From: Pomphorhynchus laevis
Taxonomy: Eukaryota > Acanthocephala > Palaeacanthocephala > Echinorhynchida > Pomphorhynchidae
Direction: 5' to 3'
DNA length: 64,000 bases
Assembly: GCA_012934845.2 (NCBI GenBank)
Contig: WNNJ02000583.1
Coordinates: forward strand, 176,509 to 240,508
The position numbers and the translations under genes are program-made. The notes below the pieces were generated by a model. The model ran no database searches, was not told where the DNA came from, and saw only the letters and a list, made by a program, of their open reading frames with translations. Within the stretch, counting starts at the first letter, position 1; every line of letters starts with the position of its first letter. This document shows, piece after piece, positions 23,338-33,546 of this stretch.

Positions 23338-24201
23338 GTTGAATATTATTAGCTACAAGCAAGTGTAGATTGGCAGAAGTAGAAAGTGGCGTGTTCCAAA
23401 GAATAATGAGAAGTGTAAATTGTGGGAAATTGTATATATTTAGGAGGAAGTTCCAAAAGGTTATATGTGATTGAGGTTTAAATACTGGTGATATGTCATT
23501 TGATATAGTTGAATGAGGTTATAGTGCAATTCGCTCATGTAAGAAGAATCTACATTAGATTGGACGATTGTCGTGTTACTGTAAATTTCGTTTTGCATAG
23601 CATAAACAACTCATGTTTGGTACACATCATACTTTTTTATCAAAGTTTCCTTGAACTTACCTTTCTTTCGTACATCACAATTGTTTTAGTTACATCTTAC
23701 TTTTAGCTGAACATGATAGCTCTTGTCATTTTCGATGCTTATAGTTTCCTTTGAACTATTATTTTAATACAAATTCCAAAATTTTAAAATTTAAATATAG
23801 ATTCAAATTCCTAATGTTTAGAAACAATTGATTAATTTATTTTGCAAGTGCATAACTATATTTTGTATTGTAGAAAAGAATACAGGTTATGCAAGTTTTA
23901 AAGTTATTACTTTTAAAAAGGACCCCTTCAATTAGACCTTTTCTACGATGCATAAATACCGGGTAATTTTTTTTTGCATTTTTAAACTTTTATAAAATAT
24001 TTTCATTTTAATTTTAAATGCAAAATCTAGTTTACTGGTAAAGCGTTAGTGTCATCAGGAAAGTTTAACTCTCTTCTGATAATTATTTGTCTGGTCAGCT
24101 TTCTGCCGACATATACATTAGTATTTTAATGGTATAAAGTTTCAGAAAATTACAATAATGTGCAAGCAAAATGAATAACTTTGTCTTTGTAGTGTAGGCG
24201 T
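23338..24201. other. AT-rich stretch, no gene recognised
   Basis: No coding frame, RNA gene or repeat could be supported. Frames are short and broken. It may be host intergenic sequence. Confidence 0.5.
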
Positions 24202-25440
24202 TCAATCCATTCTGTGTTCTGTAAGCGAGGCTAGAACTGATTCACCATTGCCAATTTGTATGACAGTACTTATTCGTTGCATTAGGAAGGAGCCAGCCCT
24301 AGGGTCGTCTACGAATCGGCGAAGCTTTTTTCTATGCAAACGGAAGAAGTTAGATGCATCCTTGTCCATCGCACTAGTGGTTTCGATGGCTATAGGAATA
24401 AAATCCATCGCTAGTGCTGAAATTCTATGGTACTTTATACTCTTTCTGCCTTCAGCTTCCGTAGCTACTGATCCGGCTACTGCTAGAGCTGTCGCCTGGT
24501 GACTGGAAGCTAGTGAGTTTACGCATGTGAAGTCCCAACATTCGCATTTGTCGCAGTTTGGTGGGATCATTGTAACGTCGTCTGGGCGTTTACCATCAAA
24601 TAGGAGCAACCCTGGAGGTTCTAGACGGCTTGGGATTCGGGCCCTTTTAAGAGCGTCCAAAATAATTGAATTAACCATAGGGTTCTCGGCAAACCGACCT
24701 GTGCAACGTGAACAATTGAGGTCATGAGTGCCTAGTGAGTTTATTTGGGTTCCGCAGCGAAATGTGTGAGGTTGGCAAACCGGGGCTCCGAGACTTAATG
24801 CGCATGCAATACGGAATGTATCATCACTCATCTTTGAACCAACTTATAGAGCAGGGAATGTTTGGAGAAACGCACCAGCACTAGGTTTCGCCACACTTAT
24901 CAGTCGGGATTTTGTTGTAGTGTCAGTCATGTTTGAAAGCAGGTTGGCATATCTTGTGTCGTCTATGGGAGCATTACATTCCCGTTGAGTTTTAAAGGGT
25001 ATTGGATCTCGACTACTGAGTCGATGCAAATCAGTTGAACCAGCGAAGAGGTTTGAATGTAGTTAACATGGGATCAGGTCAGCAACCACTCCGATCGACG
25101 CGTTGTAGGAAGAGATACACGTCGCGACCCAAATATGAGTCGTCGATGGTATTCCCGGGCCTCCAAAGTTATCTGACTGTGTAGTTGTTTTCCAACTGTT
25201 GTCGTTCAGTGCCACGTTCAGCAAGTTTTCCAAAGTGTTACGGAGGGTTAAGTCATAAAGAGGGAGTTGTTCGCTGAATCCACATGGAGAGGTGCGTAGA
25301 AGATACGGGAGCTTTGGGGTATATAGGCAATTTCGGAGCGGAAAAATTGCTGTATTTGAGCAGACCGAACTAAGGCGCTCTTTCATTCGCTCTACGTCAT
25401 ACACTTTTGATGTGAGGATATCGTCAATCGCATCCTGATT
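24202..25440 (-). pseudogene. Family B RLE-type retrotransposon: RT thumb and nuclease
   Basis: It reads downwards from 25440: the end of the RT (LPYLLRTSPC, LLNVALNDNSW), a short middle part (25029-24844), then 24831-24202. The last part has a Cys/His knuckle (CGTQINSLGTHDLNCSRC) and a PD-(D/E)XK signature. RPDD with 14 residues to CWDFTC gives the two acidic residues, and AIETT follows. That [KR]PD...D spacing is the classic restriction-like endonuclease motif of R2-type LINEs. Gaps between the three frames show indels. The active palm is missing. A + strand relative is at 34277-34860. Confidence 0.82.
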
Positions 25441-25444
25441 CCCG

Positions 25445-25476
25445 ATTTAATGAAAAACACATGTTTTTCATTAAAT
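25445..25476. repeat. 15-bp snap-back palindrome at an element junction
   Basis: Perfect 15-base arms (atttaatgaaaaaca and its complement) with a 2-base loop. It lies exactly between the family B relic and the PLE fragment. Confidence 0.88.
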
Positions 25477-25862
25477 ATTAATAACATTTGTAATTGCAAT
25501 ACCGCAGGTGTAGTGTATCTAATACAATGCACGTGTGGATTGCAATATATTGGAATAACATCAATTGTTAAAAACTAGGTTTAGGCAACACAATACATCA
25601 TAATAGTCAAACTATATTTCATAAGCATATGGGATTAATAGTAAATGATATTAAAGACTGTAAATTATTTATTTTTGAACATATTATTGAAGAAATAGAA
25701 CAACATTAAAACAGAAACTATTAGAAAGAGAAGACTTTTGGATTAAAACGCTTCATTTCATGCACCCGTTAGGATTAAATAAGGTCGTACTAGGCATTGG
25801 CAGAAGTAGTATAGTACATAATAAACAACTATATTATAATAATCCGGTTAAACGCAAGCCAA
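25477..25862 (+). pseudogene. PLE fragment with GIY-YIG endonuclease domain
   Basis: The frame shows GVVYLIQCTCGLQYIGITS: a GIY-YIG-type pair with a CxC between, as in Penelope-like elements. Downstream blocks FIFEHIIEEIEQ and LEREDFWIKTLHF...PLGLN complete the domain end. Stops follow the YIG block and a frameshift lies near 25710. This nuclease nicks DNA for target-primed insertion. The RT part is not attached here. A 65-bp piece recurs at 27508-27572. Confidence 0.78.
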
Positions 25863-25943
25863 GAAGTCATGGCGTTGAAAGAAATAAAAAAATAGATTAA
25901 TTTCAATGAACTAACGAGGATTTTAAATAGCTGATACCGATCC

Positions 25944-26233
25944 ATTATTGATAAATAATTATTGGAGCTAGATCAACGGAAATACGTAATTATTTTTGAT
26001 ATTTCGCTAACTTCTGTTACTGAAGATTTACTGTAATTTTTTGAAGTAATTATTAAAGTATTTGAAGAAATATGAATTAGAATCAATATGAATAAATATG
26101 TCACCTTTAGAATAAATATGGAAGGTCATCAAAATTACTGTAATTTTCTGAAGATGCAAACAGTAGTTAGCGAAATATCAAAAATAATTACGTCTTTCCT
26201 TTGATTCAGCTCCAATAATTATTTATCAATAAT
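25944..26233. mobile_element. MITE-like foldback element with ~75-bp inverted ends
   Basis: The ends are near-perfect inverted copies for about 75 bp (ataattattggagct... and its complement, then tttttgatatttcgctaac), with about 140 bp in the middle and no frame. A solitary end of the same family occurs near 30583-30632. The transposase family cannot be told, and no clear target-site duplication is visible. Confidence 0.7.
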
Positions 26234-26245
26234 TGATCAAAAACT

Positions 26246-26280
26246 GATTTTGGACAAGGTTCGCAACCTTGTCCAAAATC
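26246..26280. repeat. 16-bp snap-back palindrome at an element junction
   Basis: Perfect arms gattttggacaaggtt and complement with the 3-base loop cgc. It lies between the MITE end and the family C nuclease frame, and supplies that frame's apparent first residues. Confidence 0.9.
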
Positions 26281-27429
26281 TTCAAAAACGGCCAGCCGAT
26301 ATTCTGATCTACGGGGATCCTTCAGATGCTATAGACTTCGCGGTAACACATCCACTACAGAAATCGTTTCTTCGCCAGTCAGCTTATGTGCCTGGCTTCG
26401 CAGCTGCGCAGTACGCATCATCGGTCAAAGATAGAAAGTACCGTGCTAAAATGATTGAGGCGGGATATAACTTCATACCTGCAGTCTTGGAGTGTTACGG
26501 CGGCTGGAATATGGAAGGGGAGAAAATGATCAGACGAATCGCCCGATACTTAGCAATTCGATCATCTATACCATACAGCATCGCATCTGCACGGCTCTTT
26601 CAACGAATATCAATAGCACTCATGAGAGGAAATTCAAAAGCTATATTATCTAGTATTGATATGTTAAACCGACCGTATTACGAGATTGCTAACCCCATAA
26701 TGGAGAATCCCACACGAAGAATGAACCCCTTCCAGGCACTTGATCTGGCAGTTGACTCTCTTCCATCGTCAATTGATCAGTCCGCTCCTGGATACATTGA
26801 ATTTAACAATACAAATGAAGTAACTGTCACGCTAGCTAATATACCAGGATCCAGTGTCGATACGTCAGTTTTTACAGGAACTCATAAATTGTGTTCCTAC
26901 AGAGATTGTGTACTTATAGAAGAAAACGGAAAATTCACACTAAAAGTATTGAGCTCTGCAATCACAGTAAAGCCCCAAATTCTTTCAAGCAAAATTAAGC
27001 CACATTTTGACACCTTTCTGCAACAATGTGACAATTCATCAAATAATAACGACGCTGATGATCCTGAATCTTTACCTATAAACTCACAGCCAGAAACCGA
27101 AATTAGTATACAGACCGTCGATTATATGACACATGACGTACATACATTATCTGATTCTGAATTAACTGACAGTTTATCGAACGCAAATAGAATGCGTTCG
27201 ATAAACTGTCAGTTAAATGACAGTTTATCATGAATCGAACGGAAGTTTTAATTATGAAACAGAATTATTAACTGACTTTTGTGAAACAGATCAAATAATC
27301 ACGCCCACTATAAACAAACAGACGATATTGGAAAAAGGCCGGCTAGTTGTCAGTGGATCGGTTGATTCAGATATTCTAGATGATCAGGCGCTATCTGAAA
27401 GTAGTGATACCGAAGAGGAGGAAGTCTAA
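26250..27429 (+). pseudogene. Family C restriction-like nuclease domain, long open frame
   Basis: From 26250 a 327-residue frame is open, unusual here. RPADILIYG then AIDFAVTHPL places two acidic residues like the PD-(D/E)XK core of families A and B. GYNFIPAVLECYGGWN and RLFQRISIALMRGNSKAIL match the usual blocks after it. The C-terminal 170 residues are polar. A 53-bp palindrome (27163-27215) shifts the frame; the acidic tail ending SSDTEEEEV continues in another frame to 27429. No RT precedes it. The ATG at 26250 lies in the junction palindrome, so it is probably not a native start. It is either a relic that escaped stops or a reused domain. Confidence 0.7.
27163..27215. repeat. 23-bp perfect palindrome inside a coding frame
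   Basis: Arms of 23 bases (taactgacagtttatcgaac plus gca, and the exact complement) with a 7-base loop. It sits at the point where the family C frame shifts. Confidence 0.92.
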
Positions 27430-27768
27430 CGCTATCGATTATGGACATTATACGAAGAGGTTAACTATTTCTTTTTCAAACATTTCAGGTTTATTAGAAT
27501 TTAAAAAAATTGTTATTAAAACTGTAAATTATTTATTTTAGAACATATTATTGAAGAAATAGAACAACATTAAAAAGTATCAACTATTTAAAAACATACG
27601 CTCCTATAATTATTTAATGAGGATTTTTTGAATCTAATTTTATTTGATTCATTTTTATTCGTGAATTACAATAATATTTTCTATATTATATTTTAATTTC
27701 AATTCTATAATATTCCATAGAAAGTTATCTTAATTGTTAAACGATTATCTGTAATTTTAATTTAACAG
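27430..27768. other. Non-coding stretch before the GrpE exon, with a PLE scrap
   Basis: 27508-27572 repeats a 65-bp piece of the PLE at 25645-25710. The rest is AT-rich and ends in a pyrimidine-rich acceptor ending ttaacag at 27768. The first GrpE exon was not found. Confidence 0.55.
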
Positions 27769-27940
27769 GTACACGATAGCGCGATATCAAACGCGATTGT
27801 TGACTTCCGATTGCGCGAATAACACGTGTAATCGGTCAGACAATGATAAAATAAATTACGAGATCAAATCAAATGAAAACGATATGAATTCGACTGAAAA
27901 GGAAATTCAGGAACTTAAACAGAATATGGAAGATATAAAG
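27769..27940 (+). CDS. GrpE-like mitochondrial co-chaperone, internal exon
   Basis: A 172-nt exon has acceptor cag at 27766-27768 and donor gtatta at 27941. It begins with the last base of a split codon and encodes 57 residues that end in the charged helix TEKEIQELKQNMEDIK. The next exon continues with DKYLRALAESEN in the same phase. This is the coiled-coil entry helix of GrpE. The protein is the nucleotide-exchange factor of mitochondrial Hsp70 in the matrix, needed for protein import and folding. The N-terminal exon with the targeting peptide was not found. There is no stop or frameshift, in contrast to all surrounding DNA. Confidence 0.88.
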
Positions 27941-28814
27941 GTATTAATATTTTACAGGTTATTTTAAATCAATGTCTTGTTTTCAAATAAAAAATTCAGG
28001 TTGATACCGTTGATTTAATCAGACATGTCTGTGAGTGTGACTGGTCTGTAATTAAAATTCTTATAATACGGGATAATTATTTAAATAAGACTGTTGCTGC
28101 ACAGTTTCATTAATTTTTGATGCATAATCTAGCATCACTTAAATATTTTCTGGAGAATAGCTCTCTTTATCTTAATGTTTGATTAATCATTATGAAGAGT
28201 ATTAACTAACGATGGACAAATGAACTCAGTATTGTAGAAAGCAATACGATTAATAAAGTGCAGTTCTCACATCAGGTTTTATAGCAACGTTCGACGGTGA
28301 TCGCTGAAATGATGCACTCACTGAATAAACCGCTGTATCCACACCGCATATCTGACCTGTACAAAGCTTCTCGCTTCCAAAATTCAAAAGAACATATTAG
28401 TTCATAGAGGGTACTTCATAGAGCTACCAAGCTAGCACCGCAACTGAATATTAAATATATTAATTATATAAATATTAAATATTATATAAATATTATTTAA
28501 ATATTAAATATTAAATATATTCTCGCTTCCAACTAATTTCTGAATATTAAATTATTATCTTGCAGTGTCATATAAAATTTCAATTGTAACAATGACTGCA
28601 CAATTAAATTAACTAAAATTAAGACGCAAGCTATTGATGATTAGTTTGATAATAGCAATTAATTGTATAATTGGATACAATTATAAAACGTTGATTTAAT
28701 TTAAAATCAAAAATGATTTCAATTAAATTTGCAAAATGTAAGATGAAAGTCTTTCAATAAATCGAATTACCAATAAAAGCAAACGAGTCGAGTGATCGTC
28801 AGACCTCATTAAAA

Positions 28815-28862
28815 GGACCGAAACGTGAAACGTAGGTATTGGATCAGTAACTGATGAGGGCA
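28815..28862 (+). ncRNA. Permuted hammerhead-like element (type II layout), copy 1
   Basis: The order is ggacc, GAA, an acgt-gaa-acgt hairpin, A, a tattg/cagta hairpin, CTGATGA, then a decayed ggtcc partner. This is the order of a hammerhead opened at stem II. Related copies are at 35565-35611 (-) and 48275-48318 (+). Two unpaired Gs after the cleavage position depart from the consensus, so activity is uncertain. Confidence 0.4.
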
Positions 28863-29247
28863 CCCAATACTGAAATGTAGCGTATGGTGTTGGCTTATGG
28901 ATAGTATTAAAGCAACATGCAGAGTAATTAAAAATTTTAATTAATCTTGTTGAATTAAAAGTCATATACAAATGAAAATTGAATTGATTTTCAATACTTC
29001 GACAGAATAAATCTGTCACCATTCACGAATATTTAAGTGAAAATACAGGAGAAATTAAAATTACAATGTATCAAGTTTCATTACAAAATATATAATAATT
29101 ATTAAATTATCAAGTAAAAAGTATTAACCAAGTAAAAAGTATTAATAATTTATACAAAGTATAAATTATTTTAATAAATTGAATATAAATTAAATTTTTG
29201 TATAAATTAAATTTTTGTATAAATATTTGTATAAATTAAATTAATTT

Positions 29248-29397
29248 CAGTGACTTATTGTATGTTGATTATTTCTCAAACTTTTTTTAACTACCTGCCT
29301 TAATCTGATTAACTTTTGCATTTTAACAACATGAAGCTGAGATATAAGCGGATATTTAATTCTATTAATTATTTATCATTTAATTATTCGTTCTGAA
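29248..29397 (+). repeat. 150-bp dispersed repeat, first copy
   Basis: It is nearly identical to 29879-30026 (tgacttattgtatgttgatt at the start, aagctgagatataagcgg inside). A shorter relative is at 34137-34215. It belongs to the repeat family that carries the hammerhead-like sequence at 29849-29885. Confidence 0.85.
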
Positions 29398-29848
29398 TAT
29401 TCAGTGAAGGTTGAAACAACTTGATGACAATAGCTTTAATTGAGCGTTTTCTCTAACTGCTCTCCGGTTCAATTATTTTCACATTATTAAAGTTTATAGT
29501 TTAGCCATTCGGCGAAGTGCTTTTATTTAATTATTTTTTATTTTATCATTATGTTTAATTTATTAATAATTTAATAAATGCTATCTATGAAAATTTTGTG
29601 AACATTTAATTTTAATCCCGATGATAATAGCAAGAGCTATCGAAATATTGTAATGTTATAAATATCGAAATAATTCATTAACTATGTAATCGAAAATGAA
29701 AGGAGATTATAGGTTTTGTGTGCACTTTAAAATTTTTTAACTTGATACAAGTTATATAAAATTATTAAATTATTTGTAATTATTTATTATTTAATTATTC
29801 ATGCAAAATTTAATCAGATAAAAGGCTGAGTTAGTTATTATATATATT

Positions 29849-29885
29849 GCCAAAGCTTTCGCCACGTTACGGCTTCGTCAGTGAC
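29849..29885 (-). ncRNA. Hammerhead-like ribozyme
   Basis: On the - strand: GUCA, CUGACGA, one extra A, GCC-(7-nt loop)-GGC, GAA, the palindrome AGCU, U, then UGGC, which pairs with GUCA. The core bases fit the hammerhead consensus apart from the extra A before stem II. A short palindromic stem III is characteristic of hammerheads in Penelope-like elements. A decayed relative is at 34090-34130. Confidence 0.55.
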
Positions 29886-30026
29886 TTATTGTATGTTGAT
29901 TATTTCTCAAACTTTTTTTTAACTAACCTGCCTTTAATCTGATTAACTTTTGCATTTTAACAACATGAAGCTGAGATATAAGCGGATATTTAATTCTATT
30001 AATTATTTATCATTTAATTATTTAAA
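29879..30026 (+). repeat. 150-bp dispersed repeat, second copy
   Basis: It matches 29248-29397 and directly overlaps the hammerhead-like sequence at its left edge, so the two form one larger repeat unit. Confidence 0.85.
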
Positions 30027-30582
30027 TTTATCGTTATTTTGAATTTATAAATAATTTAATATACATAGACTCAGTTACCTGATCTGATTTATTACATTCA
30101 TAGAAACGGCAAATTATTACACCAAATAACAAACCTGACTTTACGTTAAATATTTTGTAATTATGTTGTAAACGATTCTTTTGTTATGTAATCGTTTCTA
30201 TTTTTATTTTTATAAAAATAAAAATTGACAATAATTTACCTTTGTTTATTAAAGCTGCTAACATCAAAACAATTTGTCTTAATGGAAAGTTTTGCTTATG
30301 AATTTTGGAAAAACAATGCACGCACGGAATTAGAGGGTTCGATGGATATAAATAAAAGTAATGTTATTGAAATATTTTATTGACAGCCAAGAAATTCTTA
30401 AGAACCTCACATATCTCACGCGTTGCACATTAATATTCTTGGATTTAAACTCAAAACTACTACTATCATTAATTATATATCATCTATCTTTAAAAATAGC
30501 TGTTTTTGAAAATAAATATTTATCATCTATTGAGCAAAAAATGTTTTATATGGATGGATTTTAATTTTTAAAGAATTGTTGG

Positions 30583-30632
30583 AGCCGGATCAAAGGAAAA
30601 TTATTTTTTTTGATATTTCGCTAACTTTATCA
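30583..30632. repeat. Solitary end of the MITE family at 25944-26233
   Basis: It matches the inverted end (tggagccggatcaaagg, tttttgatatttcgctaac) without a partner end nearby. Confidence 0.6.
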
Positions 30633-30845
30633 GCTAACTGAGTCTTCGTATTTAATATAATTATAAAATAAACAAAACATAATAATGCTAAATCAAAATT
30701 TAATAATTAAATATTAAAATTAATAATTGTTTTTACATTTTCTATAATTTAAATCAAGTTAAAAGAAAAAATTGAAATTTAAAATAAACGTCATTTTTAT
30801 GAATTGACTAATAAATAACAGACGTAGTATCAGAATAATAATTAG

Positions 30846-30946
30846 AGGTCATCAGGAGGAACTGCTATGCTATCAGGTTTCGGCCCCTAACTCCTTTACC
30901 CAACATAGCAGCGGGGCCAAATACATGCTAATGATGTATTTCCTCT
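30846..30946 (-). ncRNA. Structured 3' element SE, copy a
   Basis: In RT sense: hairpin aaatacat/atgtattt, then GGCCCC, CTGCTATG, a linker, GGGGCC, GAAACCTGAT, CATAGCAG. The two helices interleave, which makes a pseudoknot. It lies about 40 bp after the stop of the PLE-like RT at 30986, as copy c does after its RT. It ends with cctgatgacctct, whose cctct can pair with agagg at the 5' edge. Confidence 0.6.
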
Positions 30947-30985
30947 GAAATAACTATCTAGTATCTTATTCTAATGCAAAGTATA

Positions 30986-31653
30986 TTATTTATTATCCAT
31001 CCATAAAAATTTGCCACTTAAGAGTTTAAATTTATTCTTTATATTATTGTGTTGGTTTATATATTTTACTATTTTCTGCTTGATGTTATTTTTATAGTAA
31101 CCTAGTTTAAAATATGTATCTATTAAATTATTAAAATGATTTTGAAGAAAGCCAATATCATTACATATTGTTGCAATTCTTAAAATTTCATTATTTAATC
31201 TATTATATTTTATATTATATGGTATGCATGAATGCTCATGCAAAAATATGTTTCTTGTAAATTTAAATATGTCATCTTTACGATATAAATTAATAGTAGT
31301 TTTAGTTAATGTTAATTTAATGTTCATATCTAGATATACACCTTCTTTATCATTAATATTGGTTTTGTTAAGAATAAGGCTTTCTGGATAAATGTGCTCA
31401 CTAATTGAATAAAAATCATTAGAATTAAATACACATATATCATCAATGTATCGAAACATATATTTCATATATTTATATTGTTGAGATTTAGTTTTTACAC
31501 AGTTATGAACAAATTCATGTTATATAAAGCTTAAAAACAAGTCAGCTATAATTGGGCTACTATTACCACCCATTGGAACACCTTTTACTTGTCTAAATAT
31601 AGATGTCCCTACTTTTAAATAATTTTGATTTATCAAAATATTTAAGGATTCTA
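30986..31653 (-). pseudogene. Penelope-related reverse transcriptase, C-terminal part
   Basis: It reads down from 31653 with FRQVKGVPMGGNSSPIIADL (RT motif B) and MFRYIDDICVFN (catalytic DD). YLDMNIKLTLTKT and a helical C-terminus ending KFLWMDNK follow before the stop near 30986. One in-frame TAA lies just upstream of the YIDD block. There is no GIY-YIG domain. A sister copy is at 47570-48883. The motif order fits the PLE side of RTs; the exact family is unknown to me. Confidence 0.75.
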
Positions 31654-31820
31654 TTCATTCAATTAATTAATTCCATTAATTCAATAATAATTAATTATAG
31701 AAGATTTTACAAAATGGATATTTATAAAAAGTTTACATTTGAAATATTAAAAATATAAAGTCAATTTTTATAAATTGAATAATATATAATATTCGATTCA
31801 TTCGAATAAGGATTATATGC

Positions 31821-31915
31821 CATCAGGAGGAACATCTATGTTATCAGGTTTCGGCCTCTATTTCACGACCCAACAAAACTGCACGGCCAAATACATGTCA
31901 ATGACGTATTTCCCT
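31821..31915 (-). ncRNA. Structured 3' element SE, copy b (decayed)
   Basis: The first hairpin is kept (aaatacgt with atgtattt, one G-U pair) and so is GGCC/GGCC. The second helix is lost. It lies 5' of the RT piece at 30986-31653 in RT sense. Confidence 0.5.
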
Positions 31916-32319
31916 TGATGAAAATTTATTATCTTATGTATCTTATTCTAATACAAAGCAAATTGTTTATTATCCATAGAATGGCCAAAATATGCTAATG
32001 ATGTAATATTTATAATAACGTAATGAGAAATATTTATATTTCTTTTTATTGATGTCGACAATCTTAATAAAATTTGTTAAATAAATTAATACTTCGCAGT
32101 TACTTAACATTTACTATAAAATATACTATACATTGTCGGCTAAAAAGTTAGACTATCCTCATTAGTATTAAAAGGAAAAAATTTTGGATGGGACAATTGA
32201 TGACGGGTAGTCCATTTGGTTAGCTGATTGTCCTGCATTTTATTGACGAGATATAACTTAAATAAATTGCTGTAAACTTTTATTTGTTCGTAGGCCTTCT
32301 TATTTTTTATTTCAGATTT

Positions 32320-32360
32320 TCTATCGATGACCTTTCTGGTCGAAACGTAGAAAAACTTAA
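32320..32360 (+). ncRNA. Degenerate hammerhead-like sequence
   Basis: tcgatga, a cc-tttct-gg stem, tcgaaacgt and a gaaaa that can pair with ttttc just upstream. The CTGATGA box carries changes, so it is probably a dead relic. Confidence 0.3.
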
Positions 32361-32564
32361 GTATATTGCATGTTTATTAAATTAAAATATACTAATCGAA
32401 TCCGGCAATATGTATCCAGACAGCAACGTAGTCAATTTTTTTATTATTTTGTATACAACATTAAAATACAGATAAACTATATATATACAACTTTAGCAAT
32501 ATTTTGATAATTTAATCTAGAATTAGATTTTAACGCAGCATTTATATTTTAAATTATAAAATAG

Positions 32565-32993
32565 GACAAGTATTTGCGAGCACTAGCAGAATCTGAAAAT
32601 ACGAGAAGTCGTCTTCATCGCCAGATACATGATGCAAAACAGTACGGTGTCCAAGCGTTATGCAAAGATTTGATAGCTATTGTTGACGATTTGCAAAGAG
32701 CTCTTTCAAGCGTGGATAGATCGGCTTTAGCTGAAAATAAGCCGTTAAGTAATTTAACGATGGGCCTAGATATCATTCTATTAGGAATGCAATCCACATT
32801 CAAAAAGTACGGACTTCAAGAAATTGAAACCAATGTGGGACAACCGTTTGATCCCGCTTTTCATGAAGCTGTATTCCAAGTGTCAAAATCTGAAAATACG
32901 CCAGATTCCCATTGTATATTTAATGTTGTTCAAACAGGATACAAACTACACGATCGAGTCATTCGAGCAGCAAAAGTTGCAGTTGTGGAATGA
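32565..32993 (+). CDS. GrpE-like mitochondrial co-chaperone, last exon
   Basis: The acceptor aaaatag ends at 32564 and the stop TGA is at 32991-32993. It encodes about 142 residues: the rest of the long helix (DKYLRALAESENTRSRLHRQ), then the beta domain. The GrpE signature is clear: GQPFDPAFHEAVFQV and TGYKLHDRVIRAAKVAVVE. The beta domain wedges open the Hsp70 nucleotide site. The phase matches the exon at 27769-27940. The length and end agree with animal GRPEL proteins. It is open throughout. It converges with CASK on the other strand, whose stop is 2.1 kb away. Confidence 0.94.
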   Translation, partial: DKYLRALAESENTRSRLHRQIHDAKQYGVQALCKDLIAIVDDLQRALSSVDRSALAENKPLSNLTMGLDIILLGMQSTFKKYGLQEIETNVGQPFDPAFHEAVFQVSKSENTPDSHCIFNVVQTGYKLHDRVIRAAKVAVVE

Positions 32994-33376
32994 TTAATGC
33001 ACATTAAGTCTTTACAATTTGTACTTAATTTAAATTGTCATTGCTACGCCCTATCGTCAACGGAAGTGTTTTATTTATGCGTTTAAATACAAATATCTTT
33101 GGTAAAATTGTTTTTCTCATGGCATTTTTCATTTTTCAGCAAAGCTTGATGATTTGCCGTAAATGTATTATAACGATTTTCTAGAGATAGATATTTTATA
33201 GCTTCTAATGTTTTTCTAAAATGGGTATCCCTTTGGAAATTATTCTCCTTTCAAAATGGGATCGGGATCTTTTTTCTTTTATAGAAAATCAAAAATAGTG
33301 ATAAGTAAGAAAACAAAATATTGAATTTCTTTTTGAATATATCCATTTTGTTTCGTTTAATTGTAATTATTTATAG
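32994..33376. other. Probable GrpE 3' UTR and flank
   Basis: AT-rich, with no frame or repeat recognised. A clear poly(A) signal close to the stop was not identified. Confidence 0.45.
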
Positions 33377-33546
33377 AATAGAACCAAAAAACGAGAATTT
33401 ATTCGATAAAAAGTTTCAGTTCTATATTTTAATAGCCTTTATCATAATCAGGAACTTTTTTTTAAAGTTTTTGAAGATGACAGCAGCTATTGAAATATTG
33501 AAATAAACATTTTTATAGAATAAATTCTCGTTTCTTTGGTTCCTTA
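33377..33546. mobile_element. Short foldback element (~170 bp)
   Basis: The two ends are inverted copies for about 55 bp (gaaccaaaaaacgagaattt at the left, matched at the right as aaattctcgtttctttggttc). The centre is short and non-coding. It is probably a MITE of a second family. Confidence 0.65.

Larger units (their letters stand above)
27941..32564 (+). other. GrpE intron filled with repeats
   Basis: About 4.6 kb starting gtatta and ending aaaatag. It holds hammerhead-like sequences (28815-28862, 29849-29885, 32320-32360), a 150-bp direct repeat (29248-29397 and 29879-30026), a MITE end (30583-30632), two structured 3' elements (30846-30946, 31821-31915) and a PLE-like RT piece (30986-31653). 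I see nothing else coding. Confidence 0.8.

Noticed and set aside
27056-27075. CTGATGATCCTGAATC inside the family C frame
   Set aside because: There is no GAAA box at a suitable distance; it is ordinary coding sequence.
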